From Methanomassiliicoccales archaeon RumEn M2 (GTDB lineage Archaea > Thermoplasmatota > Thermoplasmata > Methanomassiliicoccales > Methanomethylophilaceae): a stretch of 64,000 nt of DNA. Under the pieces are notes generated by a model. That model searched no databases, was not told where the DNA came from, and saw nothing but the letters and a program-made list of their open reading frames with translations. The translations under genes were made by a program, and so were the position numbers. The stretch is taken from contig LJKL01000009.1 in assembly GCA_001421175.1 (NCBI GenBank), positions 1-64,000 of the forward strand. The letters are read 5' to 3'. This document shows, one piece after another, positions 45,985-54,788 of the stretch. Every line of letters starts with the position of its first letter. Within the stretch, counting starts at the first letter, position 1.

Positions 45985-46267
45985 GTTGATTGATCACATT
46001 GATTGGGATGCAGTTTCCGTCCTCATGTAGAGCCGATTGATCGTCATGAGGCGTTTTGGAATATATGAGAGAATCTGGTGGATTAGAAACGGACAGTCCC
46101 AAGTTTGTATTTCCTACGACGAGAGGGACAAAGATCTTAAAAACACGAGAGACATCGCTGGTCGTAGAAGATTTGCAAAGAGCGATATTTTGAAGACTGG
46201 GTCTTTGCTCAACGTGTAAGATTTCGCTTTGTTCAAAACCTATATATATTCTTATACGGTTGCTTTG
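45985..46267. other. Accessory gap with possible transposase remnant
   Basis: No convincing complete gene was found. Directly after the tRNA fragment one frame reads ERLRLIDHIDWDAVSVL before a stop at 46028-46030, reminiscent of the N-terminus of IS5-type transposases, so it may be a decayed insertion sequence. A 60-codon open frame at 46037-46219 shows no family features. Confidence 0.35.
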
Positions 46268-46376
46268 TATGCCGTACCATGGTGTGGCATTGAGCTGTCC
46301 ATAGTACTTAACGGGAAGCGAGGATGGTCGTACAGTCTTTCAGACTGTTCGTAAAATCATGCCACAGTACGGTATA
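46268..46376. repeat. Long imperfect inverted repeat with internal hairpin
   Basis: The left arm at 46268-46290 (TAT-GCCGTAC ... GTGGCAT) pairs with the right arm at 46359-46376 (ATGCCAC-A-GTACGGTATA). About 17 pairs form, and the left arm has a 5-base longer internal bulge (CATGGT against a single base). The 68-base loop contains a perfect 7-bp hairpin, ACAGTCT/AGACTGT, at 46332-46348. It may be a small non-autonomous element with terminal repeats, or a structured RNA at the 3' end of the DUF3800 gene, whose stop codon is 5 bases away. Confidence 0.6.
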
Positions 46377-46380
46377 AATT

Positions 46381-47040
46381 TTACCTTCTGTGTTTATCCT
46401 TTATAGTATTGTAGAAATTTCCTCGGTCTGTTATGCCCTCAATGTCATCTCCCACGGCTCCGGTGATGAAGTCATGTATTTGCAAGGCCCACTCGTTGGA
46501 ACTCGGGCAGACCTCGAAATAGTGTATTTCGATTCCCTGATTTATTGAGTTTGAGCATAGTTCTTCAAGTTCTTCTAACGCCGCGACGGGTGGCGAATCT
46601 ATCAATACATCACAGGGGCACCCAGAATAGTTCATATCGAGAACCTCGGAGACCATATCCACATAAGTCCTTACCCGCGCCTTATTATCCTTAAAACATT
46701 CATTGCGCCGAGATTTGTGGACCTCCGAGAATAAGAAATCCTGAGCGGCGAGATCTTCGAAAATACGTTTACGCTCCTTCCGAGTTGTGCCAGAGTATTT
46801 CAATTCCTTATCTTTCCGGGGGAATTCATTCATGGTGGCTTTGAACCTCTTTCTGTCGGTCACTAATGTTCCGACAACTGTGAAATGAGTACGTCTTTCA
46901 GCTTTATTGGATGCGAGCATATTTATTCCCCCTGTTTCATCGACAATGACCACAGGCAAGCGCCAGTCTCTTTTAATACGGCCATTATTTGAGAGTTTCT
47001 TCCCTTTGTACAGGGACATACTATGCCGGCCCTTATTCAT
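46381..47040 (-). CDS. DUF3800 domain protein
   Basis: 219 aa. It has the DUF3800 start VVIVDETGG with acidic residues (about 29-37), then FTVVGTLVTDRKRF. Mid-protein CDVLIDSPP and the late QIHDFITGAVGDDIEG (LQxxDxxxGA type) follow. The fold is RNase H-like and the acids suggest a metal-dependent nuclease or a related activity. Family members occur often in mobile and defence regions. It lies alone between the tRNA-Lys fragment and the intact tRNA-Lys, so it may be cargo of an integrated element. The exact role is unknown. Confidence 0.7.
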   Translation of the reverse strand: MNKGRHSMSLYKGKKLSNNGRIKRDWRLPVVIVDETGGINMLASNKAERRTHFTVVGTLVTDRKRFKATMNEFPRKDKELKYSGTTRKERKRIFEDLAAQDFLFSEVHKSRRNECFKDNKARVRTYVDMVSEVLDMNYSGCPCDVLIDSPPVAALEELEELCSNSINQGIEIHYFEVCPSSNEWALQIHDFITGAVGDDIEGITDRGNFYNTIKDKHRR

Positions 47041-47249
47041 TGGAGCGACTAAATGACATCAAGATAAAAACATCTGCTGATTCTTCGTGGAGACAGAGGA
47101 TGTCGATATTGCAATCTGCACTAGCATAGCTATGTTGATCGCGGATAAGCACCCTATACATTTGGTCGATAATCCTTCTTAAGGTCTGGTATCGATTTAA
47201 TAATTATCAACAACGTAACAATTTTTTAAATTATGGAGTCAATAGGATA

Positions 47250-47326
47250 TGGCGGGCCTGAAGGGATTCGAACCCTTGGCCGATCGATTAAGAGTCGATC
47301 GCTCTACCTAGCTGAGCTACAGGCCC
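47250..47326 (-). tRNA. tRNA-Lys (CTT anticodon), CCA encoded
   Basis: The 77-base minus-strand sequence starts GGGCCTG and ends CAGGCCC-G-CCA, with the 7-bp acceptor stem perfect. The D arm is GCTCAGCTAGGTAGAGC. The anticodon stem ATCGA/TCGAT holds loop CTCTTAA (anticodon CTT, Lys codon AAG). The T arm AAGGG-TTCGAAT-CCCTT is perfect. The 3' end is duplicated at 45940. No intron is present. Confidence 0.97.
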
Positions 47327-47433
47327 GTTCAGGTGTCGCCAAACATCCTTCAGATATAAATATTATCTGACATTCGCCGCTCTGAATGTTTTGCTCCATA
47401 ACAAATATAACTCCATTCTGCGATGGACGGGCA

Positions 47434-47925
47434 ATGGGACTCAGGATAAGGGATATAATGACGACCCAGGTGGTGACACTGCTTGGGACGGACACGGTCA
47501 GGGATGCTACCATATGCTTCGCGGTGGACAACATATCGGGTGCACCGGTGGTTGACGAGGACTACAGGCTCGTCGGGATAATCAGCGAGATAGACATACT
47601 GGGACTCATAGTCAAGTATGAGAAGATGCTGAATCGCCAAGGTTCGGCCAGTCATATCCTGAGCGTTCCCATGGACAAGGTCGATGACGAGGACGAGCAG
47701 CTCAACGCCATAGTCCGTGAGATATCGGAGACCAAGGTCTATGAGATAATGAGCAAGACCGTTCTGACCACATCGCCGGACGCGAAGATCATGGAGGTCC
47801 TCAAGGTGATGATAGATCTGGATATCAACAGGGTCCCCGTTCTGGAGAAAGGGGTCCTGGTCGGGATAGTCACCAGAGGCGACATAGTGTTCTCTATATA
47901 CAAGAGAAAGGTCCGGGACGATTAG
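47434..47925 (+). CDS. Two-CBS-domain protein
   Basis: 163 aa with two CBS motifs: IRDIMTTQVVTLLGTDTVRD and VVDEDYRLVGIISEIDIL in the first, YEIMSKTVLTTSPDAKI and VPVLEKGVLVGIVTRGDIV in the second. CBS pairs bind adenosine-containing ligands such as AMP, ATP or SAM and regulate partner proteins. No enzyme domain is attached, and the partner is unknown. It runs into the metallo-hydrolase gene 4 bases downstream. The ATG at 47434 gives the family N-terminus. Confidence 0.88.
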   Translation: MGLRIRDIMTTQVVTLLGTDTVRDATICFAVDNISGAPVVDEDYRLVGIISEIDILGLIVKYEKMLNRQGSASHILSVPMDKVDDEDEQLNAIVREISETKVYEIMSKTVLTTSPDAKIMEVLKVMIDLDINRVPVLEKGVLVGIVTRGDIVFSIYKRKVRDD

Positions 47926-47929
47926 GCAC

Positions 47930-48688
47930 ATGTTCGAGATGCACATCTTGGCCAGCGGGAGCGACGGTAATTGCACGGTCCTCGTCTATGAGGACAGGGC
48001 GGTCATGATAGACGCAGGGCTGAGCTTCAAGGCGACATCGAAGCTCATGAGCACCAACGGCATCGACCCCTCGTCAGTGGAGGCCCTTCTCGTCACGCAC
48101 GAGCACAGCGACCATGTGAAAGGTGCGGGCCCCGTGTCAAGGGCTCTGAATATACCTGTTATGTGCAACAGGGCAACCTTCTGCTCCTCGAATATGGGCA
48201 AAGTCCTGTACTCTGAGACACAGACCATGGTGCCCTTCACCGTTGCCGGCATAAGATTCACCCCGCTCCCCACATCCCATAATGCGATGGAGCCCAATGC
48301 ATACATGGCGGAGGCCGGCGGGAAGAGGGTGCTGATAGCCACGGACACGGGGATGCTGACCCCGCCGGTGGAGGATGCGCTGCGGATATCGGACGTCGCG
48401 ATACTGGAATCCAATTACGACAAGTACATGCTGGACAACGGCCCGTACCCGATATATCTGCGCAGGCTGATAGAGAGCGACGTGGGCCATCTTTCGAATG
48501 TGGCCTGCGCCGAGGCCCTGAGGAGGACCACCAACGGCATGAAGCGCAAGATATTCCTGGCGCATTTGAGCAGGAAGAACAACACCCCGGATACCGCAAG
48601 GGAGACGGTCTCCAATCTCACAGGCACAAGGAGAATGGAGCTGGATTGCCTGGAGTTCGCCGGGGATACGCGCATCCTCAGAGCGTGA
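47930..48688 (+). CDS. Metallo-beta-lactamase fold hydrolase (YycJ/WalJ type)
   Basis: 252 aa. It starts MHILASGSDGNCTVL and has the metal motif LLVTHEHSDHVKG (HxHxDH, about residues 55-67), a LIATDTGML aspartate site, and EDALRISDVAILESNYD near residue 160. The C-terminal LAHLSRKNNTP is also typical. Family members are nucleases or phosphodiesterases, and the precise substrate is unknown here. It is co-transcribed with the CBS protein and overlaps the convergent GINS gene end by 11 bases. Confidence 0.88.
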   Translation: MFEMHILASGSDGNCTVLVYEDRAVMIDAGLSFKATSKLMSTNGIDPSSVEALLVTHEHSDHVKGAGPVSRALNIPVMCNRATFCSSNMGKVLYSETQTMVPFTVAGIRFTPLPTSHNAMEPNAYMAEAGGKRVLIATDTGMLTPPVEDALRISDVAILESNYDKYMLDNGPYPIYLRRLIESDVGHLSNVACAEALRRTTNGMKRKIFLAHLSRKNNTPDTARETVSNLTGTRRMELDCLEFAGDTRILRA

Positions 48689-49364
48689 TCTCGATTATCT
48701 CCGCTTTGTCGCGGTTCACGAGGGCGTGGGCCATTACGGCGGGCATCCTTACCACATCCTCCTTCCTGAGATCGTAATCCCTGTCCGGGCCCGAGAATCT
48801 CGGCAGGTCCTCGAGAACGCGTATTATGACCGTGTCGTCAGTATGCGCTTCTTCGGTCAGCGCCTCCTGCGGCAGCTCCGGTCCAGTCTCGGAGACGGGT
48901 TCGTCCGCAGGCTCCTCCTCAGGCATCCCCACCTCTTCCGCGGAAGGTTCGCGGGGTGCGGCCGCAGCGGTTATGTCCGGAACGACCGCCCTGGTCCTCT
49001 TGTCCACAATGGTCCAGTGCATGGCGGCCGCCTCCATGGTGCCGTCATGGAATCTCCTCTCTTCGATGGTGAGAAGCTGGACCGGGTTGTTCGTAGCGCC
49101 CATGGCGCTCCTGACGGCCATGTCCGCGATCTTCTTCATGCGGAGCTCGGTGACCATCTTCATGTACTTCTGGATGTTCTTCTTCCGGGAGACTGCCCCG
49201 TCGAACATTATGGAATCCGGGTCCCTGCTTGCCAGCGCATCGCATCTGGCGACCTGCTCCTTGAAGAGAGCCATCATCGCAGGGTACAGATCCTTGCGAA
49301 CCCCGGAGAGAGCATTCGATCTGAGTTCTACGCTGTAGATCGAGGTAAGCTCCTCGAAGGTCAT
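48678..49364 (-). CDS. gins51: DNA replication GINS complex subunit Gins51
   Basis: 228 aa. The alpha-helical A domain is at the N-terminus (FEELTSIYSVELRSNALSGV, then YMKMVTELRMKKIADMAVRSA). A low-complexity Glu/Pro linker follows (about 135-175). The small B domain is at the C-terminus (TVIIRVLEDLPRFSGPDRDY and VVRMPAVMAHALVNRDKAEII). That order identifies the Gins51 type. It forms part of the replicative CMG helicase with MCM and Cdc45/RecJ. The ATG at 49364 is preferred to one ten codons upstream. Confidence 0.88.
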   Translation of the reverse strand: MTFEELTSIYSVELRSNALSGVRKDLYPAMMALFKEQVARCDALASRDPDSIMFDGAVSRKKNIQKYMKMVTELRMKKIADMAVRSAMGATNNPVQLLTIEERRFHDGTMEAAAMHWTIVDKRTRAVVPDITAAAAPREPSAEEVGMPEEEPADEPVSETGPELPQEALTEEAHTDDTVIIRVLEDLPRFSGPDRDYDLRKEDVVRMPAVMAHALVNRDKAEIIEITL

Positions 49365-49478
49365 CCCGTCGCTCGTCCCGGCCACGGTATTCACAACAAA
49401 CCGGCTCTATTTGATGTTTGCCAATGATGTTTTCCGTTGCTCGAAACCATATTATGAGCGCCCGACCATGGGGTGGGC

Positions 49479-49775
49479 ATGGACTTCTCGGAAGCGGTCC
49501 GCCGTTCGCCCGACGGGGCAGAGGCTGACCTGCTCGTCTCACCGGGCTCGGACAGATCCGCTTTGGAAGGTGTCGACCCGTGGAGGAAGCGGATCATCGT
49601 GAGGGTGAGAGCGAAACCTACGGAAGGGAAGGCCAACAGGGAGGTTGAGGAGCTCATATCCGGGATAACCGGGTGCAGGGCAGAGGTGGTCAGGGGCCAC
49701 ACCAGCAGGCAGAAGACCGTTGCGATCCGCGGGGACCCGGATATCATAATGCGCCACATAGGTGAGGCCCTATGA
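49479..49775 (+). CDS. DUF167 / YggU family protein
   Basis: 98 aa. A conserved VRVRAKPTEGKANREVEELI segment (about 43-62) and VVRGHTSRQKTVAI are diagnostic of DUF167. The function is not established. It overlaps the following Toprim gene by four bases (ATGA) and is the first gene of the Toprim-tmk-coaBC-pantoate kinase run. Confidence 0.88.
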   Translation: MDFSEAVRRSPDGAEADLLVSPGSDRSALEGVDPWRKRIIVRVRAKPTEGKANREVEELISGITGCRAEVVRGHTSRQKTVAIRGDPDIIMRHIGEAL

Positions 49776-50203
49776 ACGACTGCGATCGCCTGGATCAGCT
49801 GGCCTGGCTGATCGAGGACCTGTCCGACATGTCCGGGGGAAGCATAATCCTGATAGAGGGAAGGAAGGACCGGGAGGCCCTGGACTTCCTCAGGATAGCC
49901 GCGGAATCGATAGAGGTGCAGAAGGAGGGCGGCCCCCAAAGGGCCGCCGAAAGGGTCTTCGAGTCGGGGAAGGAAGCCATAATCCTGACGGACTGGGACA
50001 GCAAAGGCGACGAGATAGCCAAGAGCCTGGAGCAGAACCTGTACTCCCTGGGGGTACGCTACGATACGGATATGCGGGATAAGCTGAGGGCCCTGTGCAT
50101 GAAGGACGTGAAGGACATCCAGAGCCTTCCCAGCCTCTACCGGAGATTGGAACACATATGCGGACGCCCGCCGCAAAAAGATTACGGAGCAGGTTATAGG
50201 TAG
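49772..50203 (+). CDS. Small Toprim-domain protein
   Basis: 143 aa with a single Toprim fold: SIILIEGRKDREALDFL (about 25-41) holds the catalytic Glu and EAIILTDWDSKGDEIAKSL (about 68-86) the DxD pair. This RnmV/M5-like architecture is found in archaea as a free-standing protein, probably acting on RNA or DNA. It lies between DUF167 and thymidylate kinase. Its substrate is unknown. Confidence 0.88.
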   Translation: MNDCDRLDQLAWLIEDLSDMSGGSIILIEGRKDREALDFLRIAAESIEVQKEGGPQRAAERVFESGKEAIILTDWDSKGDEIAKSLEQNLYSLGVRYDTDMRDKLRALCMKDVKDIQSLPSLYRRLEHICGRPPQKDYGAGYR

Positions 50204-50217
50204 GGGCAGGTGAGCAG

Positions 50218-50784
50218 ATGTTCGTTGTCATAGAGGGCATAGACGGTACGGGTAAGACCACCCTCTGCCGCTTTCTCGCAGAGAAGCTGATCCAGGAGGG
50301 GCGCGAGGTCGTCACGACGGCCGAGCCGACGGACGGGCCCATAGGCGAGCTCATCCGGAGGCGCGGATTCGACCCGAAGGCGGAGGCTTTGCTCTTCGCC
50401 GCAGACAGGTCCTGCCACACCGCCGATATAGAGAAGTGGCTTTCCCAGGGGAAAGTGGTCATATCCGACAGATATTACGTGTCGTCCCTGGCCTACCAGA
50501 GTGCGTCCAGTGAGGATCTGGCGGAATGGGTCGCGGCTATAAATGAGCCGGTCATCAGGGAGCCTGACATAACCGTCGTCCTCGACATAGATCCCGCCGA
50601 GGGCCTGGGCCGCATATCGTCCAGAGGAGAGAACAGCAGGTTCGAGGCCGTAGGATACCTTACAAGAGTGCGGGAGAACTATCTGCGCATAGCCCGGGAG
50701 AAAGGCTACCCGGTCATGGACGCGTCCAGGGACAGGAAGGAGACTCTGGCCGAGATAATGAAGATGATCAGAAAGGAGGATTGA
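50218..50784 (+). CDS. tmk: Thymidylate kinase
   Basis: 188 aa. P-loop FVVIEGIDGTGKTTLCRFLA (residues 2-21), the DR(Y/H) motif in VISDRYYVSSLAYQSAS, and VVLDIDPAEGLGRI are typical. It phosphorylates dTMP to dTDP for DNA synthesis. It is preceded by a Shine-Dalgarno-like GGGGCAGGTGA and followed 6 bases later by coaBC. Confidence 0.94.
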   Translation: MFVVIEGIDGTGKTTLCRFLAEKLIQEGREVVTTAEPTDGPIGELIRRRGFDPKAEALLFAADRSCHTADIEKWLSQGKVVISDRYYVSSLAYQSASSEDLAEWVAAINEPVIREPDITVVLDIDPAEGLGRISSRGENSRFEAVGYLTRVRENYLRIAREKGYPVMDASRDRKETLAEIMKMIRKED

Positions 50785-50790
50785 TGAGAG

Positions 50791-51972
50791 ATGCATCCGG
50801 CTGAGGAGATATTCTGCGAGAAGAGCAGCAAGCTTAGAGGGAAGACAGTGGTAATAGGCATAACCGGCAGCATAGCCGCCACAGAGTGCTTCTCCACCGT
50901 AAGGGAGCTGATCAGGCACGGGGCCAAGGTGATCGTTGCCATGTCCGAGGTGGCAACGAAGATGGTCGCCCCTCAGGCCATGGAGTTCGCCAGCGGAAAT
51001 CCGGTGATAACGGAGCTGACGGGGAAGGCGGAGCATGTCTCCCTCTTCGGGGAGGGGTCTGAGGCCGATGCGCTGGTGATCTATCCCGCAACCGCGAACA
51101 CCATATCCAAGATAGCCAACGGGATAGATGACGGCACAGTCACGTCAATGGCCACGGTGGCCATAGGCCACGGCCTGCCGGTGGCTGTGGCACCTGCCAT
51201 GCACGATGCCATGTACAGGAACCCCGGGGTCGCGAAGAATGTTCTGACTCTGAGGGAGTGGGGCGTCTCGATGATCGGGCCGAACACCGACGGTCCCAGG
51301 GCCAAGGTCGCATCCCGGGAGGAAGTCATCGCATGGGTGACCCGGATGCTCTCCAAGGACGACCTCGTGGGCAAGAGGATACTCGTCATAGGGGGGCGCT
51401 CGGAGGAGCCTATAGATTCGATGCGGATCATAACGAACCGCTCCACAGGCCTGATGTCCGTGCGCATAGCCGAGAGGGCCTTCGAGCGCGGTGCCGAGGT
51501 GGAGCTGTGGATGGGGGGATGCTCAGTCCCTCTTCCCGATTACATAGACACCAAACGCTTCGCCAAGGTCTCGGAGCTGGTCAGCATGGTGAAGGGCATA
51601 GATCACGACGCGGTCATAGTCCCGGCGGCCCTGGCGGACTTCTCCCCGGGGGAGGAGTACGCGGGGAAGATGCCAAGCGATAAAGGCTTCAGCATGAAGC
51701 TGGTACCAGTCCCCAAGGTCCTGCCCCTGATAAGGGAGAAATGCGATACCGTCATAGGCTTCAAAGCGGAATCGGGCCTTACGAAGAAGGCCCTGGCGGC
51801 ACGTGCCAGGGAGAGGCTAGAGGCCTATGATCTGACGGCGGTTGTGGCCAACGACATAGACTCCGCAGGCAAGACATCCGCATCCGTCATACTCGTTTCC
51901 GCAAAGGGCGAGAAGGATATAACAGGCACCAAAGAGAGCATAGCCAACAGCATACTCGACATCTGCTCATGA
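50791..51972 (+). CDS. coaBC: Phosphopantothenoylcysteine decarboxylase/synthase
   Basis: 393 aa bifunctional Dfp enzyme. The N-terminal flavoprotein part has VVIGITGSIAATECFSTV, VIYPATANTISKIANG and the decarboxylase PAMHDAMYRNPGV (about 130-142). The C-terminal synthetase part has ILVIGGRSEEPIDSMRIITN and KGEKDITGTKESIANSI. It makes phosphopantetheine for coenzyme A. The pantoate kinase gene overlaps its end (ATGA), so the two CoA steps are coupled. Confidence 0.94.
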   Translation: MHPAEEIFCEKSSKLRGKTVVIGITGSIAATECFSTVRELIRHGAKVIVAMSEVATKMVAPQAMEFASGNPVITELTGKAEHVSLFGEGSEADALVIYPATANTISKIANGIDDGTVTSMATVAIGHGLPVAVAPAMHDAMYRNPGVAKNVLTLREWGVSMIGPNTDGPRAKVASREEVIAWVTRMLSKDDLVGKRILVIGGRSEEPIDSMRIITNRSTGLMSVRIAERAFERGAEVELWMGGCSVPLPDYIDTKRFAKVSELVSMVKGIDHDAVIVPAALADFSPGEEYAGKMPSDKGFSMKLVPVPKVLPLIREKCDTVIGFKAESGLTKKALAARARERLEAYDLTAVVANDIDSAGKTSASVILVSAKGEKDITGTKESIANSILDICS

Positions 51973-52811
51973 CCGAAGCCTTCTGCCCGGGTCATATCAC
52001 GCTGTTCTTCTCTCCCCGGAGGACGGGGGATATACTCCGGTCAGGTTCCGTCGGCGCAGGCATAAAGACCGCTCTCGGAGCGAATGTTGCGGTGGAGGAA
52101 AGAAGGGACTCCAGGATCTCCGTATCCCTGGACGGCGCAGACAGCGACGCTCCAGTAACGGCCGCTGCCGTGGCAGCCCTGGCTCCCGGAAGAGGATTCG
52201 ATATAAGCATCGAATGCGGGCTGCCCGTCAGCCAGGGCTTCGGGATGTCCGCGGCCGGGACCATAGCGGCCGGAACATGCGTATGCGATATCGTAGGAAG
52301 GGACCCATACGAGGCGTTCCCGGCGGCCCATATCGCAGAGATAGAGAACGGCGGCGGCCTCGGGGATGTGGCAGCCATAATGTGCCAGGGGCATCAGCCC
52401 ACAAGGGAATCCGCAGGGCTCCCTCCCCACGGCAAGGTGACAGATTCCGGATTGAGCTTCGATCTGACCATTGCGGTAGTGGGCCCCCCCATATCCACGG
52501 CCCGGGTCCTCTCCGATCCTCTGACGGAGGCGAGGATCAAAGGCAGCGGCGACCGATGCCTGAGATCCTACGTCAACAACAGAACGGAGAGCAGCCTGTT
52601 CTCCCTGGCCCGCGAGTTCTCCCGCGCTGCGGGGCTCGAATCAGCCGCGGTCACGGAAGCGCTGAGTCTGCTGCCGGGAAGATCGGCCATGTGCATGCTG
52701 GGCCACAGCATCATCACCACCGCATCCGCGGAAGAGGTCCGCGCACTTCTCCCGAAAGCGGAGATATACGGGTCGGCATCCTTCGGCGGTTCCGTCATTC
52801 GAAAAGGGTGA
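51969..52811 (+). CDS. Pantoate kinase
   Basis: 280 aa GHMP kinase of the archaeal PoK family (COG1829). It begins EAFCPGHITLFFSPRRTGD and has the ATP loop LPVSQGFGMSAAGTIAAG (about 76-93) and a GGGLGDVAAIMCQG motif. Archaea make 4-phosphopantothenate by pantoate kinase followed by phosphopantothenate synthetase instead of the bacterial route. Overlap with coaBC fits the pathway. The end overlaps the convergent DUF357 gene by 17 bases. Confidence 0.92.
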   Translation: MTEAFCPGHITLFFSPRRTGDILRSGSVGAGIKTALGANVAVEERRDSRISVSLDGADSDAPVTAAAVAALAPGRGFDISIECGLPVSQGFGMSAAGTIAAGTCVCDIVGRDPYEAFPAAHIAEIENGGGLGDVAAIMCQGHQPTRESAGLPPHGKVTDSGLSFDLTIAVVGPPISTARVLSDPLTEARIKGSGDRCLRSYVNNRTESSLFSLAREFSRAAGLESAAVTEALSLLPGRSAMCMLGHSIITTASAEEVRALLPKAEIYGSASFGGSVIRKG

Positions 52812-53088
52812 ACAGCCTGTCGTCCCCGCCGACGTCCCACAGCCCTATCCGCGCTCCGCAGTCCAGCCATCCGTGGGCGTAGTTGACCGCTGCGAACGCA
52901 TTCACAAGATCCCCTTCTTTCCTGAAGTGCTCCGCATCCCTGTAATATGAATGAGCCATATTGAGGAAATCATCTGCCAGCCTTTTGTTGAAGGACCTGT
53001 CCGGCGCCGCCACCTTCAGCTTGTTCAGGGCCTCGTTCGTGATGCTGAGGTATCTGTCGATCTTCTCCTCGGTTATCCTGTCAATCAT
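52795..53088 (-). CDS. DUF357 family protein
   Basis: 97 aa all-helical protein with ITEEKIDRYLSITNEALNKL at the N-terminus, MAHSYYRDAEHFRKEGDLVNAFAAVNYAHGWLD in the middle (split by the family's conserved acidic pair) and a final GARIGLWDV. It is an archaeal family of unknown role. It overlaps the end of the HerA gene by eight bases and is likely co-translated with it. Confidence 0.87.
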   Translation of the reverse strand: MIDRITEEKIDRYLSITNEALNKLKVAAPDRSFNKRLADDFLNMAHSYYRDAEHFRKEGDLVNAFAAVNYAHGWLDCGARIGLWDVGGDDRLFTLFE

Positions 53089-54686
53089 CCGATATCACCT
53101 TCACGCCGGTCCCGCCGTGCCTGCTCTCCCTGGGCCTGATATCCACCAGCAGCGGCGTCTGTATCCCGGCCCCTATGACCATGGCCATGCCTATGGGCAT
53201 TGTCTGGACCTCATCCATCATCCCTGCGGTCAGCCCCTCTACGGAGGCGGATATGGCCTTCACGTCGTTGGGGTTCGTCACCTTGAGTATGATCTGCGTC
53301 CCGCACTGGCTCAGCACGTTCTTGTCTATCTTAGCGGGCCTTTGGCTTATAACTGTTAGTCCCAGTCCGAACTTCCTGCCCTCGGAGGCTATTGTGGAAA
53401 GCGCTTTGGAGGAAAGGGCGGTGCCGACCTGCGGACAGTAGTTGTGGGCCTCCTCGATGACCATCATCATGGGCGGGACGGCATCCTGCTTCCTCATCTC
53501 GAACATTATCGTGCTCAGCCTTCTGACTATGAGCTCCTGTATGTCCGGGGGCACCCCCTTCAGGTTGATTATGGTCGTCTTCCCCTTCTCCACCAGCTCG
53601 GAGACCTTGTTCCCGAGAGTGGCGAATATGCCGATCTCGTCCAGGTACTCCAGCTCGTTGATCAGAACGGCGCTCTTGTTATCAGTTTCCAAAGAAAGCA
53701 GCACATCGATCAGATCCCTCAGGGAATAGATCTCCTGGTGCTCCCTCAGTGCATCTATCGCTTTCTTAAGGGTTGTGAGATAAGAACGAACATCGTTCGT
53801 CCGGGTCAGTTCCAGCAGCTCCCTGGCTTCCAGGGCCTTCAGTGTGAATCTCAGCGGTCTTATGTTCGGATCTTCGCTTTTGAGGACCGAGAATTCCCGG
53901 ATCCTGTCAGCGTAGCCTCTGGGCACAACTCCGAAACGGGGCTCGCCGACCTTGCCCATGTCCCTCATGGCACCGTATTCCCCGTGGGGATCGATGATCA
54001 TGGTGGTAACGTCCCTCTTCATCATCTCCTCGATTATGTCCCCGGACATGTAGCTCTTGCCGCCCCCGGTCTTGGCGAGTATGCAGACATGCTTCTGCAG
54101 CAGCTCGTTGATATCCAATGTAACCGGAAGATCGTGCCCGTGCAACAAGCCGATATACCCGCCGACCTTCGTGTTGTTCCTGAGACCCAGAACGCTCTGC
54201 ACAAGCTTCCCCGCTGGCCCGGCAGACATCCGCTCCGGCCCTGAAGGTGGTCCTGGGGACCTGGAGCAGATTGCTGGAGTCCCTGTACCCGATAACGTCG
54301 ATCTGGGCGCTGACCATCTCATCTATCACGGTATTCTCGTTCAGGTTGGCGCTCTTCTCCAAGGTCAGGTCCGTCTTCCTTATCAGAGTTCCCACCTGGC
54401 ACAGCACCCATCCGTAATCGGGGTGCTCTGCCATTACGTATTCTGATTTCTCAAGATGTGCAATCACTCTGCAGTTGAAGGCGGACGTGCCTACGTTACC
54501 GTATATGGTGCCCACCACCTCGCAGTCATTCCCGGCCTGTACCTGCGGCCCCCTCTCCTTCTGCGCAGGAGCACACGCGGCGCTGTCGGCGGTAACCGCC
54601 TTCGCCACGCTGTACGATCTCACCAATCTGTCAGAGGGTCTTTCGATACCGGTGCCTTCGGCCCCGTTGTTACCCTGCATTCGCAT
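53081..54686 (-). CDS. herA: HerA-type ATPase/helicase, frameshifted
   Basis: About 534 aa once repaired. The N-terminal HAS-barrel part (about residues 50-150) is followed by the ATPase core: Walker A VCILAKTGGGKSYM, IIDPHGEYGAM, Walker B in PPMMMVIEEAHNYCPQ, and a QRPAKIDKNVLSQCGTQIILK arginine-finger region. HerA is a hexameric translocase that works with NurA, Mre11 and Rad50 in DNA end resection. One extra base in the C4 run at 54209-54212 (or close by) splits the frame just before the ATPase. No nurA is next to it here. The ATG at 54686 is the best start. Confidence 0.88.
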
Positions 54687-54788
54687 CCCGGCATGAGATA
54701 AGGGGAGCACGATTATTATCCTTTGCCGAAGGGGTCGCCGTTGCACGTGTACGTTAGGTATAATAAAAAGCACGCGTTACTCAGCAGC

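Noticed and set aside
46037-46219. A 60-codon open frame between the Fic gene and the inverted repeat
   Set aside because: No conserved motif, no ribosome site seen, and it overlaps decayed accessory DNA.
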